NCBI GenBank assembly: GCA_900315925.1
Contig: ONAV01000010.1
Coordinates: forward strand, 1 to 64,000
Direction of reading: 5' to 3'
From: an uncultured Selenomonadales bacterium
Lineage (GTDB): Bacteria > Bacillota > Negativicutes > Acidaminococcales > Acidaminococcaceae
DNA: 64,000 nt
Made by a program: the position numbers and the translations under genes. Under the pieces are notes generated by a model. It searched no databases and was not told where the DNA came from. It worked only from the letters and a program-made list of their open reading frames with translations. The first letter of the stretch is position 1. Every line of letters begins with the position of its first letter. This document shows positions 1-6,629 of this stretch, piece by piece.

Positions 1-96
1 ACGGCTTTGGCTCCAAGACTGAGTACCGGCTGTTCGCTATACTTTACCGGGTACGGACTCTCACCGTACTATATTACCTGCACCGAACTGGCGCAC
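1..96 (-). mobile_element. Group II intron, 5' end (partial)
   Basis: Read on the minus strand from base 96, the sequence opens with GTGCGCC, matching the GUGYG 5' end of bacterial group II introns. It continues with GTACGGTGAGAGTCCGTAC, a domain-I-like hairpin motif common in these introns, and then GAACAGCC. The intron runs out of the window to the left, so its reverse transcriptase and 3' end cannot be seen. It lies downstream of, and in the same direction as, the precursor-peptide genes. The call rests on motif recognition only; another structured RNA is possible. Confidence 0.55.
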
Positions 97-139
97 TATC
101 ACTACCATCATTATAACAAAACAGCCACAGAAAAATCTC

Positions 140-155
140 AATGTCATTAAGTTAA
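140..155 (+). repeat. 16-bp repeat, left copy
   Basis: AATGTCATTAAGTTAA. An exact copy lies in inverted orientation at 1991-2006, so the pair brackets the precursor-peptide genes. Variants lie at 2840-2855 (one mismatch) and 20601-20616 (two mismatches). In three of the four copies a strong hairpin follows within about 35 bases, which may mean the motif belongs to a terminator-associated module. Confidence 0.7.
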
Positions 156-179
156 CGCCTTTAAGGCAAAAAAAACAGC

Positions 180-208
180 TCCCTGCTTATTTTTGAGATA
201 AGCAGGGA
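180..208. terminator. Hairpin after the 16-bp repeat
   Basis: TCCCTGCTTAT and ATAAGCAGGGA form an 11-bp stem around a 7-base loop. On the minus strand it follows the last precursor-peptide gene and a run of T comes after it, so it probably ends that transcript. Bases 209-355 show nothing else recognisable. Confidence 0.6.
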
Positions 209-355
209 ACCGTGAATTTCTATCTATGTTTAGGATTCGTTTTCCAAAAGGTTTTTTTGCTCTATGTTTGCCCCCCGTCGACGCGCTGAAAAATTTTGAG
301 GTAAGAATTTCTTACCAGTGGTCGCCGCTGGGGCTCGTTCTCGAATTGCATTCAT

Positions 356-601
356 TCACTGCGTTAATATCGGCTTAGTGTTGCTCCAGCAGAGGTCAGC
401 GTAGCCGCCACCACCCGCTACCCGTTTCAGCATATCACCGTCCAACTCGAAGTCTTCCAGCTCCGCCAAATATGATTCAGCTTCTTCCTTCGTCAGTTCA
501 ATACCTTCCGCTTTCGCCAGCGCCATAAGCTCCTCGGCGGTCTCGCAGGCCATAGCCTTTTGAATCTGTTCTTTCGTTAACTCATTTTTATTAATTGACA
601 T
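356..601 (-). CDS. Nif11-type leader RiPP precursor (copy 5)
   Basis: An 81-residue peptide starting at MSINKNELTKEQ behind GAAGGATGG. An upstream ATG at 637 has no good ribosome site. The N-terminal ~65 residues match the Nif11-like leader pattern (LTKEQIQKAMACETAEEL, LAKAEGIELTKEEAE, acidic LEDFELDGD) and end in VAGG, the usual double-glycine cleavage site. The tail of about 17 residues holds one Cys (ADLCWSNTK). In known systems the leader guides a maturation enzyme and a peptidase-transporter removes it. None is encoded in this window. It is the last of five tandem paralogs on one strand. Confidence 0.8.
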   Translation of the reverse strand: MSINKNELTKEQIQKAMACETAEELMALAKAEGIELTKEEAESYLAELEDFELDGDMLKRVAGGGGYADLCWSNTKPILTQ

Positions 602-633
602 TTTAGCACACCATCCTTCAAAAAACCTCTTTA

Positions 634-897
634 TCATGCACCAGTTATGCCACCACCCCTATTACAACGTTCGTCAGACCCCATACCAGCACTGTAGCAC
701 ATGCCACCCGCCACCTGTTTCAGCGCATCACTGTCAAGTTCTACATCTTCCATCTCCGCCATGTACGCTTCGGCTTCCTCTTTCGTCAATTCAATGCCTT
801 CGGATTTTGCCAGCTCTATCAATTCTTCGACTGATTCACAAGCCATTGCCTTTTGAATCTGCTCTTTCGTCAGTTCATTCATGTTGATTTTTCCCAT
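634..897 (-). CDS. Nif11-type leader RiPP precursor (copy 4)
   Basis: An 87-residue peptide starting at MGKINMNELTKEQ, set by AACGGAGG nine bases upstream. A longer reading frame from 945 would run through the ribosome site. The leader is nearly the same as in the other copies and ends DALKQVAGG. The 22-residue tail (MCYSAGMGSDERCNRGGG and on) has two Cys and is Gly-rich, unlike any other tail here. Conserved leader with divergent tail is what is expected of a combinatorial RiPP family. Product class (thiopeptide, lanthipeptide or other) cannot be told without the modifying enzyme. Confidence 0.8.
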   Translation of the reverse strand: MGKINMNELTKEQIQKAMACESVEELIELAKSEGIELTKEEAEAYMAEMEDVELDSDALKQVAGGMCYSAGMGSDERCNRGGGITGA

Positions 898-911
898 TGT
901 AAAATACCTCC

Positions 912-976
912 GTTTTTTTAAACACCAACACGCATGTGCCACCACCCGCCACTTTTTTCAGTGCGTCGCTGTCAAT
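912..976 (-). pseudogene. 3' fragment of a sixth Nif11-type precursor
   Basis: Between copies 3 and 4 the minus strand reads IDSDALKKVAGGGTCVLVFK, the end of a leader with its GG site and a Cys-containing tail, but it has no start or upstream leader. It abuts the stop codon of copy 3. This looks like what remains after a deletion between two tandem paralogs. Confidence 0.6.
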
Positions 977-1199
977 ATTTCAGGGTTTGACATTGTATTC
1001 CTTGAAGTCCACCAGCCACATTTTTCAGCATATCCTCATCAAGCTCGTAGTCTTCCAGCTCCGCCATATACGCCTCGGCTTCTTCTTTCGTCAGTTCGAC
1101 ACCTTCAGTTTTTGCCAACACCATAAGTTCCTCGGCAGTCTCGCAGGACATTGCTTTGGCAATCTGTTCTTTCGTCAGTTCGCTTTTGTTAATCGGCAT
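972..1199 (-). CDS. Nif11-type leader RiPP precursor (copy 3), short tail
   Basis: A 75-residue peptide starting at MPINKSELTKEQ behind GAAGGAGG. The leader ends DMLKNVAGG, and the tail is only 11 residues, LQGIQCQTLKY, with one Cys. The stop codon TGA is created exactly where the paralog fragment at 912-976 begins, so the original tail was probably longer and has been cut by recombination. Whether the shortened peptide is still processed cannot be judged. Confidence 0.75.
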   Translation of the reverse strand: MPINKSELTKEQIAKAMSCETAEELMVLAKTEGVELTKEEAEAYMAELEDYELDEDMLKNVAGGLQGIQCQTLKY

Positions 1200-1255
1200 T
1201 TCAGGACCTCCTTCAAGAGCCGTAAATTTTTATTTATTTTCTTAGCACAAATAAG

Positions 1256-1525
1256 TTACATAAGGATTGCTGTTGTAGATTTCAGTATCTTTTGCGTTTC
1301 CGGGGGGAGCTTCGCCGTCTCCATATAGCATCCACCACCCGCTACCCGTTTCAGCGTATCGCCGTCCAACTCGAAGTCTTCTATCTCCGCCATATACGCC
1401 TCGGCTTCCTCTTTTGTTAATTCAATACCTACCTCTTTCGCCAGCTCCATGAGTTCCTCGGCAGTCTCACAGGCCATTGCCTTTTGGATCTGTTCTTTCG
1501 TCACTACAATTTCGTTATCCGACAT
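1256..1525 (-). CDS. Nif11-type leader RiPP precursor (copy 2)
   Basis: An 89-residue peptide starting at MSDNEIVVTKEQ, chosen because GGAAGGAGG lies just upstream; an earlier in-frame ATG (1543) overlaps that ribosome site. The leader carries LAKEVGIELTKEEAEAY and ends TLKRVAGG. The 25-residue tail begins GCYMETAKLPPE, has one Cys right after the cleavage site and is rich in Thr and Lys. The first residues differ from the MPINK or MSINK seen in its sisters. Confidence 0.8.
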   Translation of the reverse strand: MSDNEIVVTKEQIQKAMACETAEELMELAKEVGIELTKEEAEAYMAEIEDFELDGDTLKRVAGGGCYMETAKLPPETQKILKSTTAILM

Positions 1526-1579
1526 TTCCGCACCTCCTTCCAAAAATTAAAGTAAAGAAGAATATAATGAATTAGTTAA

Positions 1580-1849
1580 TCATCTGCTAGCTTCTAAGTT
1601 GGGACAACCCTCAGGCGCCTTTTTAAATGTAAAGAGGTCTGAGCAATAGGACATACCGCCACCCGCCACCTGTTTTAACGTATCGCTGTCAAGTTCCACA
1701 TCATCCATCTCCGCCAGATACGCCTCGGCCTCGACTTTCGTAATCTCGATGCCTTCAGACTTCGCCAATGCTACTAAATCCTCCGCAGTTTCACACTGCA
1801 TCGCTTTTGCAATCATTTCTTTTGTCAGTTCGTTTTTGTTAATCGGCAT
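1580..1849 (-). CDS. Nif11-type leader RiPP precursor (copy 1)
   Basis: An 89-residue peptide, first in the array, starting at MPINKNELTKEM behind AGGGGAGG. The leader ends TLKQVAGG; the tail begins GMSYCSDLFTFKKAPEGC and holds two Cys. A promoter lies directly upstream (1876-1904), so transcription of the array probably starts here. Every gene of the array also has its own ribosome site. Confidence 0.8.
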   Translation of the reverse strand: MPINKNELTKEMIAKAMQCETAEDLVALAKSEGIEITKVEAEAYLAEMDDVELDSDTLKQVAGGGMSYCSDLFTFKKAPEGCPNLEASR

Positions 1850-1875
1850 AGTGGAAACCTCCCCTAACAGTTAAT

Positions 1876-1904
1876 ATTATAATGCCTTTTATTTATATAT
1901 ACAA
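1876..1904 (-). promoter_or_regulatory. Promoter of the precursor-peptide array
   Basis: On the minus strand, TTGTAT and TATAAT are separated by 17 bases and lie about 30 bases upstream of copy 1. The -10 box is perfect; the -35 box is weak. Confidence 0.5.
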
Positions 1905-1990
1905 AACAGGTTCGGCGAAATTGACGCTGTTGGAAATTATTTTTTTAATTATATCATACTCATCGTTGCTGAGCAAAACTGGAATTTACC

Positions 1991-2006
1991 TTAACTTAAT
2001 GACATT
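1991..2006 (-). repeat. 16-bp repeat, right (inverted) copy
   Basis: TTAACTTAATGACATT, the exact reverse complement of 140-155. The two copies enclose 1.8 kb with all five precursor-peptide genes and their promoter. Confidence 0.7.
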
Positions 2007-2014
2007 AACAGAAA

Positions 2015-2046
2015 CCGAAGGGGCCATTTTTCCCCTTCGGCTCGTT
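2015..2046. terminator. Bidirectional hairpin terminator
   Basis: CCGAAGGGG and CCCCTTCGG form a 9-bp stem followed on the plus strand by a T-rich stretch. On the minus strand it lies just downstream of the toxin gene that ends at 2094. Confidence 0.6.
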
Positions 2047-2093
2047 ATTGTTTTTATTCACCATCAGTATGAAATTGGATAACGATAAAACGG

Positions 2094-2429
2094 TTATTCT
2101 TGCGCTTCCTGGATAATATGTTCTACGTCACGACCACCGTAGAAAACACGGTCAACCAATACAATCATCTTTTCCTTATCCACCAGATAATACACGCAGT
2201 AATTGTCAACGGGAACCATTCGCATACCCATTGATTTCCAAGGCTCCCATTCCACAACAGAGTTGCGCTCTGGAAACAGATCCAGCGACCGTATCTCCTT
2301 GCGAATACGGTTCACCTGCTTTTTAGCAGTATCAGGGACTAAAAGGATGAATGCGATATATGAGTAAATATTTCTCAGGTCATCCAATGCAACAGGCGAA
2401 TAGATTACTTTGTAGTTCGTTTGTTTCAT
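2094..2429 (-). CDS. RelE/ParE-family toxin
   Basis: A 111-residue basic protein, the usual size for the family. It has the features of RelE/ParE toxins: VIYSPVALDDLRNIYSYI near the N-terminus, a central EIRSLDLFPER, and a C-terminal VDNYCVYYLVDKEKM followed by VDRVFYGGRDVEHI. RelE members cut ribosome-bound mRNA and ParE members poison gyrase; the sequence does not decide which. Its start overlaps the end of the antitoxin gene by four bases, the normal layout of a co-translated TA pair. Confidence 0.85.
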   Translation of the reverse strand: MKQTNYKVIYSPVALDDLRNIYSYIAFILLVPDTAKKQVNRIRKEIRSLDLFPERNSVVEWEPWKSMGMRMVPVDNYCVYYLVDKEKMIVLVDRVFYGGRDVEHIIQEAQE

Positions 2430-2731
2430 ATGCCAAATTCCTTCGCCAGTACTGCATCAACTTCATCTGCAGTGTAAGCCTTGCCAGACGCAATAGATTC
2501 AATCCCTTTAGCCAGTTCAGCATCCAGTTCTTCTTTGGACATGCCACCAATAGCAGTCGGTTTCTTTAGCGGCAGATGAAGAGCAAAGGGAATCCCGTTA
2601 CGAAGAACGATTTGGCTGTAAAGCATCTGAATTGCGCTGGATGGCGAGATGCCTAACTGCGCAAGGATAGTTTCTGCGTTGTCTTTCAGTTTCGTATCGA
2701 CACGGGCATAAACAACAGATGTGTTTGCCAT
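2426..2731 (-). CDS. RelB/DinJ-family antitoxin
   Basis: A 101-residue protein. The N-terminal MANTSVVYARVDTKLKDNAE and LGISPSSAIQMLYSQI form the ribbon-helix-helix DNA-binding domain of RelB/DinJ. The C-terminal half is the expected toxin-binding tail. Start at MANTSV (2731) is preferred: GTG at 2740 falls too close to the ribosome site AAAGGGG. It probably represses its own promoter at 2761-2803. Confidence 0.85.
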   Translation of the reverse strand: MANTSVVYARVDTKLKDNAETILAQLGISPSSAIQMLYSQIVLRNGIPFALHLPLKKPTAIGGMSKEELDAELAKGIESIASGKAYTADEVDAVLAKEFGI

Positions 2732-2760
2732 GATAATCACGCCCCTTTCATTCTACGATT

Positions 2761-2803
2761 ATTATAACGCTTTGGATAAATTATTGCAAGCATTTGCAAG
2801 CAA
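2761..2803 (-). promoter_or_regulatory. Promoter and operator of the TA operon
   Basis: On the minus strand TTGCAA and TATAAT are 17 bases apart. Two copies of TTGCAAGCA or a close variant lie about 11 bases apart and overlap the -35 box, one helical turn from each other. This fits autoregulation by the RelB-type antitoxin. Confidence 0.5.
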
Positions 2804-2839
2804 TTGAAAAATATAAAGAAAATAACGATTAATGTTCCC

Positions 2840-2855
2840 AATGTTATTAAGTTAA
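2840..2855 (+). repeat. 16-bp repeat, third copy
   Basis: AATGTTATTAAGTTAA, one mismatch to 140-155 and in the same orientation. The downstream sequence also resembles that after the first copy: a short stretch, an A-run, then a hairpin containing CTGCTTA. Confidence 0.6.
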
Positions 2856-2877
2856 GGTCTTTCAGGACAAAAAATAT

Positions 2878-2909
2878 CCCACTGCTTACTTCTATAAATA
2901 AGCAGTGGG
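2878..2909. terminator. Hairpin upstream of the serine recombinase
   Basis: CCCACTGCTTA and TAAGCAGTGGG form an 11-bp stem, close in sequence to the hairpin at 180-208. No clean T-run follows on the plus strand. It may be a terminator for either direction or part of a repeated module with the 16-bp motif. Confidence 0.45.
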
Positions 2910-3019
2910 GTTCCGCGTCATCAAAACTTGTAAGTATTGATAATGTCCTTAGGCAAACGGTTTTATGCGGTTCCAGACGTTATCAAAACTCACTATCAAA
3001 AATAAAGGAGGAAAAAACT

Positions 3020-3592
3020 ATGATTTACGGATACGCAAGGGTCAGTGCGAAGACCCAATTAAAAGGAAATTCGCTGGAAGAACAGCGGACAGAGTTGGAA
3101 CGTAATGGATGTAAGGTCATCATTGAAGAGCAGTTTTCTGGAAAGACGACAGTACGGCCAAAATTCGAAGAACTGATCAAACACCAGCTGCAGCAGGGTG
3201 ACACGCTGATCGTAACCAAGTTGGATAGGTTCGCCAGAAATGTCACTGAGGGGATATCCACCATACGATTCCTGTTCGATAAGGGTGTGAAAGTCCATGT
3301 GTTGAATGTAGGATTATTGGAAAACACAGCTATGGGAAATTTCTTCATAACCACATTACTTGCAGTAGCGGAGTTGGAACGCTGTATGATCCTGGAGCGC
3401 ACTTCCTCCGGAAAAGAAATAGCAAGATTGCGTGACGGATACAAAGAGGGGCGGCCGCCGATCCCCAAAGAGCGCATTGCGTTGGCTCTGAACCTGCTAG
3501 AAAACCACACATACAAAGAAGTAGCGGATATGACTGGTATTAGCACTGCTACACTGGCGAGATACAGGAGAAAACAAAGAAAAATATTATGA
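3020..3592 (+). CDS. Serine recombinase (resolvase/invertase family)
   Basis: A 190-residue protein, the size of Hin/Gin invertases and Tn3-type resolvases. The start MIYGYARVS is set by AAAGGAGG. Ser9 in YARVS is the predicted nucleophile. SLEEQRTEL, KLDRFARN and the AELERCMILERT helix match the catalytic and dimer regions. The C-terminus (ALNLLENHTYKEVADMTGIS and on) is a helix-turn-helix. It could invert or resolve DNA between short sites; the 16-bp repeats nearby are possible but unproven substrates. It may instead be a remnant of a transposon. Confidence 0.85.
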   Translation: MIYGYARVSAKTQLKGNSLEEQRTELERNGCKVIIEEQFSGKTTVRPKFEELIKHQLQQGDTLIVTKLDRFARNVTEGISTIRFLFDKGVKVHVLNVGLLENTAMGNFFITTLLAVAELERCMILERTSSGKEIARLRDGYKEGRPPIPKERIALALNLLENHTYKEVADMTGISTATLARYRRKQRKIL

Positions 3593-3615
3593 AGTGGGTA
3601 TAACAGATTAAAAAA

Positions 3616-3633
3616 AGCCGCAAAAAAGCGGCT
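3616..3633. terminator. Hairpin downstream of the recombinase
   Basis: AGCCGC and GCGGCT pair across an A-run shortly after the stop codon. A second, stronger hairpin follows at 3658-3693. Confidence 0.4.
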
Positions 3634-3657
3634 AAGGGGAATTGCAGGTAAAAAAAA

Positions 3658-3693
3658 GCCGTTGTCAAGAGAAAGAAATCCCTTGGCAACGGC
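3658..3693. terminator. Terminator between convergent genes
   Basis: GCCGTTGTCAAG and CTTGGCAACGGC form a stem of about 12 bp between the recombinase and the convergent minus-strand gene at 3755. An A-run precedes it on the plus strand, giving a T-run on the minus strand. Confidence 0.65.
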
Positions 3694-3754
3694 TAAAATT
3701 ATGTAAAAATCCAGGTGGCATCACTAATTAAAACAAAATCATACGATTAAATAT

Positions 3755-4240
3755 TCAAGACGAAATATTATCTTTGGTTTCGTCGGTAGTATCGGACCGA
3801 TTGTCAGGGTCGCAAGTATCGTCTGCTGGCAGAGAATCTAAAACGAGATCAATTAAGCGTCTTGAGTAGACATTGAATTCTTCCATATTCTTCTCAAATG
3901 CCGCCCTGGCCATAAGGCCAACACATTCAGCAATAATATCGTTATCGGTTAAACCTTTAATTTTATATACTTCATCCATAGATGAAGGAGAACCAAACGG
4001 CGTTGTCATGCTGTTAATGAGTGCCAATAATGTTGCAACATCAATATAAGTGTCAAAAAGAACTTCATCATCTTCTTCAAACCTGGCTATTATCGCCTCT
4101 TTTGCATAAAAAGCTATTAGATCGTTAGAAGTCACTTCTTCTTCGTCAAAATGCATCTTGCTGATGTTTTCAATAATGTGCTGAAAGAACATAAAAGTAT
4201 AAAACTTTTTATTTTCTTTAATTAAGTTTTTAATTTTCAT
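3755..4240 (-). CDS. Hypothetical acidic protein
   Basis: 161 residues; the start MKIKNLIKENKKF is preferred over an ATG four codons upstream because GAGG lies six bases before it. The N-terminus is basic, the rest helical and acidic, ending in an Asp/Ser/Thr-rich tail (DDTCDPDNRSDTTDE). No family is recognised and no membrane segment or catalytic motif is visible. It is the last of a group of small minus-strand genes after the primase and, unlike the three before it, lacks the 28-30 bp upstream element. Confidence 0.6.
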   Translation of the reverse strand: MKIKNLIKENKKFYTFMFFQHIIENISKMHFDEEEVTSNDLIAFYAKEAIIARFEEDDEVLFDTYIDVATLLALINSMTTPFGSPSSMDEVYKIKGLTDNDIIAECVGLMARAAFEKNMEEFNVYSRRLIDLVLDSLPADDTCDPDNRSDTTDETKDNISS

Positions 4241-4298
4241 TATGTACCTCAAAAATTATAATTTTTTTGCCACCCGAATATAAACAAACGAAAAAATA

Positions 4299-4323
4299 CC
4301 TCCGGATTATAGTTATCCGGAGG
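4299..4323. terminator. Terminator after the zinc-ribbon gene
   Basis: CCTCCGGAT and ATCCGGAGG make a 9-bp stem. On the minus strand it follows the gene ending at 4340 and is followed by a T-rich tract. Confidence 0.7.
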
Positions 4324-4339
4324 CTTATTGAATTTTTAA

Positions 4340-4669
4340 CTAATCTTTAACACAACTCCACTCAATTAGAGGAAGCTTTTTTAGATGACAATAATCTTCC
4401 ATTGCTTCCTCTGAACCGCATTCCGAACAAACATAAACGTCCGCCCGGCGGCTTAAAACGCCGAACTCTTCGCTGCAGCATAACTCTTCTTCTTTACCGC
4501 AGCGTGGGCACTTAGAAGTAAACCCATTTTTTTGTAAATCTGCGATGCTTTCAATAACGCATTTTGCGTCAGTGTCGTTATGGATTTTTAAAATATCAAT
4601 ATTTATTGAATCGTAATTTTCAAACCCCTCGATATAAATAACATTTAATTCATTTCTTCTTTTAAGCAT
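4340..4669 (-). CDS. Small zinc-ribbon protein
   Basis: 109 residues with start MLKRRNELN nine bases after TAGGAGG. Two Cys pairs, CPRCG and CSECG, plus CC and a late DYCH, suggest one or two zinc sites. The first ~45 residues have no recognised fold. Copy A of the 28-30 bp element ends 27 bases before the start codon. Function unknown; small zinc-ribbon proteins of mobile elements often bind DNA or act as transcription adaptors, which is inference only. Confidence 0.6.
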   Translation of the reverse strand: MLKRRNELNVIYIEGFENYDSINIDILKIHNDTDAKCVIESIADLQKNGFTSKCPRCGKEEELCCSEEFGVLSRRADVYVCSECGSEEAMEDYCHLKKLPLIEWSCVKD

Positions 4670-4695
4670 TATTTTATGCCTCCTAAATTAAATTA

Positions 4696-4725
4696 TTAGA
4701 GCCTTTTAAAGTCATGCTCAGGACT
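4696..4725 (-). repeat. 28-30 bp upstream element, copy A
   Basis: On the minus strand it begins AGTCCTGAGCATGACTTTAA. It is identical to copies B and D over 30 bases. It ends 27 bases before the start codon of the zinc-ribbon gene. Confidence 0.75.
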
Positions 4726-4753
4726 GTCCCTCCGGGTACGTCAATGACCAGTA

Positions 4754-5203
4754 TCAGTTAAAATAATGATCAGAATATCGACCATAGAACAGACTTTCAT
4801 GAAATTTAGCGGCGAGTTCATAACCATATATGAGTTGTCCCAAATGATTTTCGATTGAATTATAATCTGATAAATAGTTTTCCAATTCTTCTTTTGTCTT
4901 CATACGTTTTTTATCTCTTTTATAGCTTTTCCTATGCGCCGATTTCTTTTCTTTCAAATCTTCCATCGTTTCACGGAAAAGCGGAAGCCGATCCTCATAA
5001 TCTTTATATTCCGGATGATCATCATCTTCATAAAGATTATCAGTATCGAATGCCCAGTCAAGACTACCATCTGTAGCTTGCCGCATCACATCTTTCAAGG
5101 CTCCGACGACATCCGGACCATCTGTATAGATACCATTATCATACCAGTCAATCATATAGCTGATATAGTCTACAAATAATTTTTTAGATTTTTGATTTAA
5201 CAT
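4754..5203 (-). CDS. Hypothetical charged helical protein
   Basis: 149 residues starting at MLNQKSKKLFVDYIS, ten bases after AAAGGAG. The frame stays open to an ATG at 5311 that would add a hydrophobic segment (FPFVSIFVSLAVL), but that ATG has no ribosome site and the extension would run through element B. The protein is strongly charged, with a middle Lys-rich helix (KEKKSAHRKSYKRDKKRM). It resembles no family I recognise. Two copies of the upstream element (B and C) lie before it, so it may be the most strongly regulated of the three. Confidence 0.55.
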   Translation of the reverse strand: MLNQKSKKLFVDYISYMIDWYDNGIYTDGPDVVGALKDVMRQATDGSLDWAFDTDNLYEDDDHPEYKDYEDRLPLFRETMEDLKEKKSAHRKSYKRDKKRMKTKEELENYLSDYNSIENHLGQLIYGYELAAKFHESLFYGRYSDHYFN

Positions 5204-5231
5204 AATTGACATACTCCTTTTAATAATAAAT

Positions 5232-5261
5232 TTAGAGCCTTTTAAAGTCATGCTCAGGACT
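5232..5261 (-). repeat. 28-30 bp upstream element, copy B
   Basis: Identical to copy A over 30 bases; ends 29 bases before the start codon at 5203. Confidence 0.75.
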
Positions 5262-5343
5262 GCCAACGACACAAATATGGACACGAAAGGAAAAATATTT
5301 ACAAGTTTCATAACTGAATGAGTTTTTCAGTAGAAGACAGGCT

Positions 5344-5371
5344 CGAGTCTTTTAATGTCATACTCAGGACT
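5344..5371 (-). repeat. 28-30 bp upstream element, copy C (diverged)
   Basis: About 28 bases, differing from the other copies at a few positions (GAGTATGACATT for GAGCATGACTTT). It lies 33 bases before an ATG at 5311 that lacks a ribosome site, and 83 bases upstream of copy B. Confidence 0.65.
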
Positions 5372-5389
5372 TGAAAAGTATCAAGAGAA

Positions 5390-5518
5390 TCATTTGGATT
5401 CTCTAAATACTTTATTCCAGGAACGATAGGCAATCCAGCCCTTTATAACACGTTTGTGCTTAAGGCGAGGAATATAACCATTGGTTCCGTCGTTACGACG
5501 AGAATTGATTTTATCCAT
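5390..5518 (-). CDS. Small basic protein, 42 residues
   Basis: A 42-codon reading frame starting MDKINSRRNDGTNGYIPR, with GAAAGGAG ten bases upstream and element copy D 26 bases upstream. It has 11 Arg or Lys and ends in a Trp- and Tyr-containing helix (KGWIAYRSWNKVF). The high positive charge suggests nucleic-acid binding. No family is recognised. Ribosome site plus shared upstream element argue it is real despite its length. Confidence 0.55.
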   Translation of the reverse strand: MDKINSRRNDGTNGYIPRLKHKRVIKGWIAYRSWNKVFRESK

Positions 5519-5543
5519 CGTAAAATCTCCTTTCAAAATAAAA

Positions 5544-5573
5544 TTAGAGCCTTTTAAAGTCATGCTCAGGACT
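5544..5573 (-). repeat. 28-30 bp upstream element, copy D
   Basis: Identical to copies A and B; ends 26 bases before the start codon of the 42-residue gene. It is the first copy in the direction of transcription. Confidence 0.75.
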
Positions 5574-5930
5574 AAGGGAAAATGATAAAACGTACTTCTT
5601 TGTGATGGTTATACATAGATTAATTCCACTAATAGAACATGATACGCACCAGAAAACCTCCCCCGCCCCAAATTAGAGAAACAGACTGTAAATCATAACA
5701 AAGTTCGAAAATTACGCACTTCTGATTATCTCACCTAATATGAGACTCAATCAGAAAGCCACTGAAATAAAAATAGAAGAAAACATAAAAAATAAGATTA
5801 AACAAAAACTAATACCATAATCTGCTCAAATGAGACCCATATGGCATGACACACCGGTTAAATAACCAAATGAAGAAAATAAATTACAGCGTTTCGACAA
5901 AAACTAGACATTAATGATACTTTCTTGATA

Positions 5931-6040
5931 GGAATGACTACCAAAGTCTGAAATAAACATGCTATGGATAGTTGGTTATCACATCAAAAAAAACGAAAAG
6001 TAAAAAGACAAACCGAAAGAAACAGTCCAAAAAAACCAAA
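5931..6040 (+). repeat. ~108-bp direct repeat, copy 1
   Basis: Begins GGAATGACTACCAAAGTCTG and ends in AACAGTCCAAAAAAAC. It matches copy 2 with only a few changes (one substitution in CCAAAGTCTG versus CCAATGTCTG, and A-run length). Confidence 0.85.
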
Positions 6041-6251
6041 TGAGAGAACCCCAGATTGGAAAAACGCACTTGGAAAGAAGCACGAACACTACTGGGATGT
6101 TATCATTTTCTGCCGTGATTTATCCCCCGACAAAAGCTGAAGAGATATAACGATTAAAACGTATAACTCGGATAGATGATCTCTCCATAATTAACAAAAA
6201 ACAATGAACTTTCCTTGCAGGATGAACAAACAGATTACTTTTTCCCTGCTT

Positions 6252-6360
6252 GGAATGACTACCAATGTCTGAAATAAACATGCTATGGATAGTTGGTTAT
6301 CACATCAAAAAAACGAAAAGTAAAAAGACAAACCGAAAGAAACAGTCCAAAAAAACCCAA
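6252..6360 (+). repeat. ~108-bp direct repeat, copy 2
   Basis: Begins GGAATGACTACCAATGTCTG, 321 bases after copy 1. The conserved block includes TGCTATGGATAGTTGGTTAT and a Lys-codon-like A-rich part, with no open frame across it. Two near-identical blocks in otherwise unrelated sequence suggest a bound or structured element rather than chance. Confidence 0.85.
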
Positions 6361-6483
6361 TTAGAACCACCACGCAGTATGGATATAAAAACCGCGAAGA
6401 ACGGTTTTCATTAAGCAAAAAGCCCAACGCAGTTGCTATAAACTGCCACCGAACACACCTGACCGGGGTTAAGGCATAAAATA

Positions 6484-6511
6484 CCCCCTATGGTATACCG
6501 GCCATAGGGGG
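6484..6511. terminator. Terminator after the primase gene
   Basis: CCCCCTATGG and CCATAGGGGG form a 10-bp stem with an 8-base loop. It lies 119 bases past the primase stop on the minus strand. Confidence 0.65.
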
Positions 6512-6629
6512 CAATTTAATTTATGAGAGCTATGAGAGCATTTTTTGATTTAATCAAATTTTAATAATGCGTGCGAAATCGAAGAGAGTGTCGGTTTATG
6601 CTCTCATGAATGTCAGGCTATTGTTTCAC

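Larger units (their letters stand above)
5574..6483. other. ~0.9 kb non-coding region with direct repeats
   Basis: No reading frame with a ribosome site is seen on either strand. The plus strand is A- and purine-rich with many A-runs. It holds two long direct repeats (5931-6040 and 6252-6360). Lying between a primase-helicase gene and small regulated genes, it could be a replication origin, a packaging site or a structured RNA. None is proven. Confidence 0.5.

Noticed and set aside
636..1328. Plus-strand frames opposite the precursor-peptide genes
   Set aside because: They are the reverse of the Nif11-type genes, rich in His, Pro and Phe, and lack ribosome sites.
5204..5311. N-terminal membrane extension of the gene at 4754-5203
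   Set aside because: The ATG at 5311 has no ribosome site, and the extension would be translated from element B, which is identical upstream of two other genes.
4696..5573. CRISPR array from the four 28-30 bp copies
   Set aside because: Copies are spaced irregularly and each stands before a gene; the sequences between them are coding.
5931..6360. CRISPR array
   Set aside because: Only two copies of a ~108-base repeat with a 213-base gap. Unit size and spacing do not fit CRISPR, and no cas gene is present.
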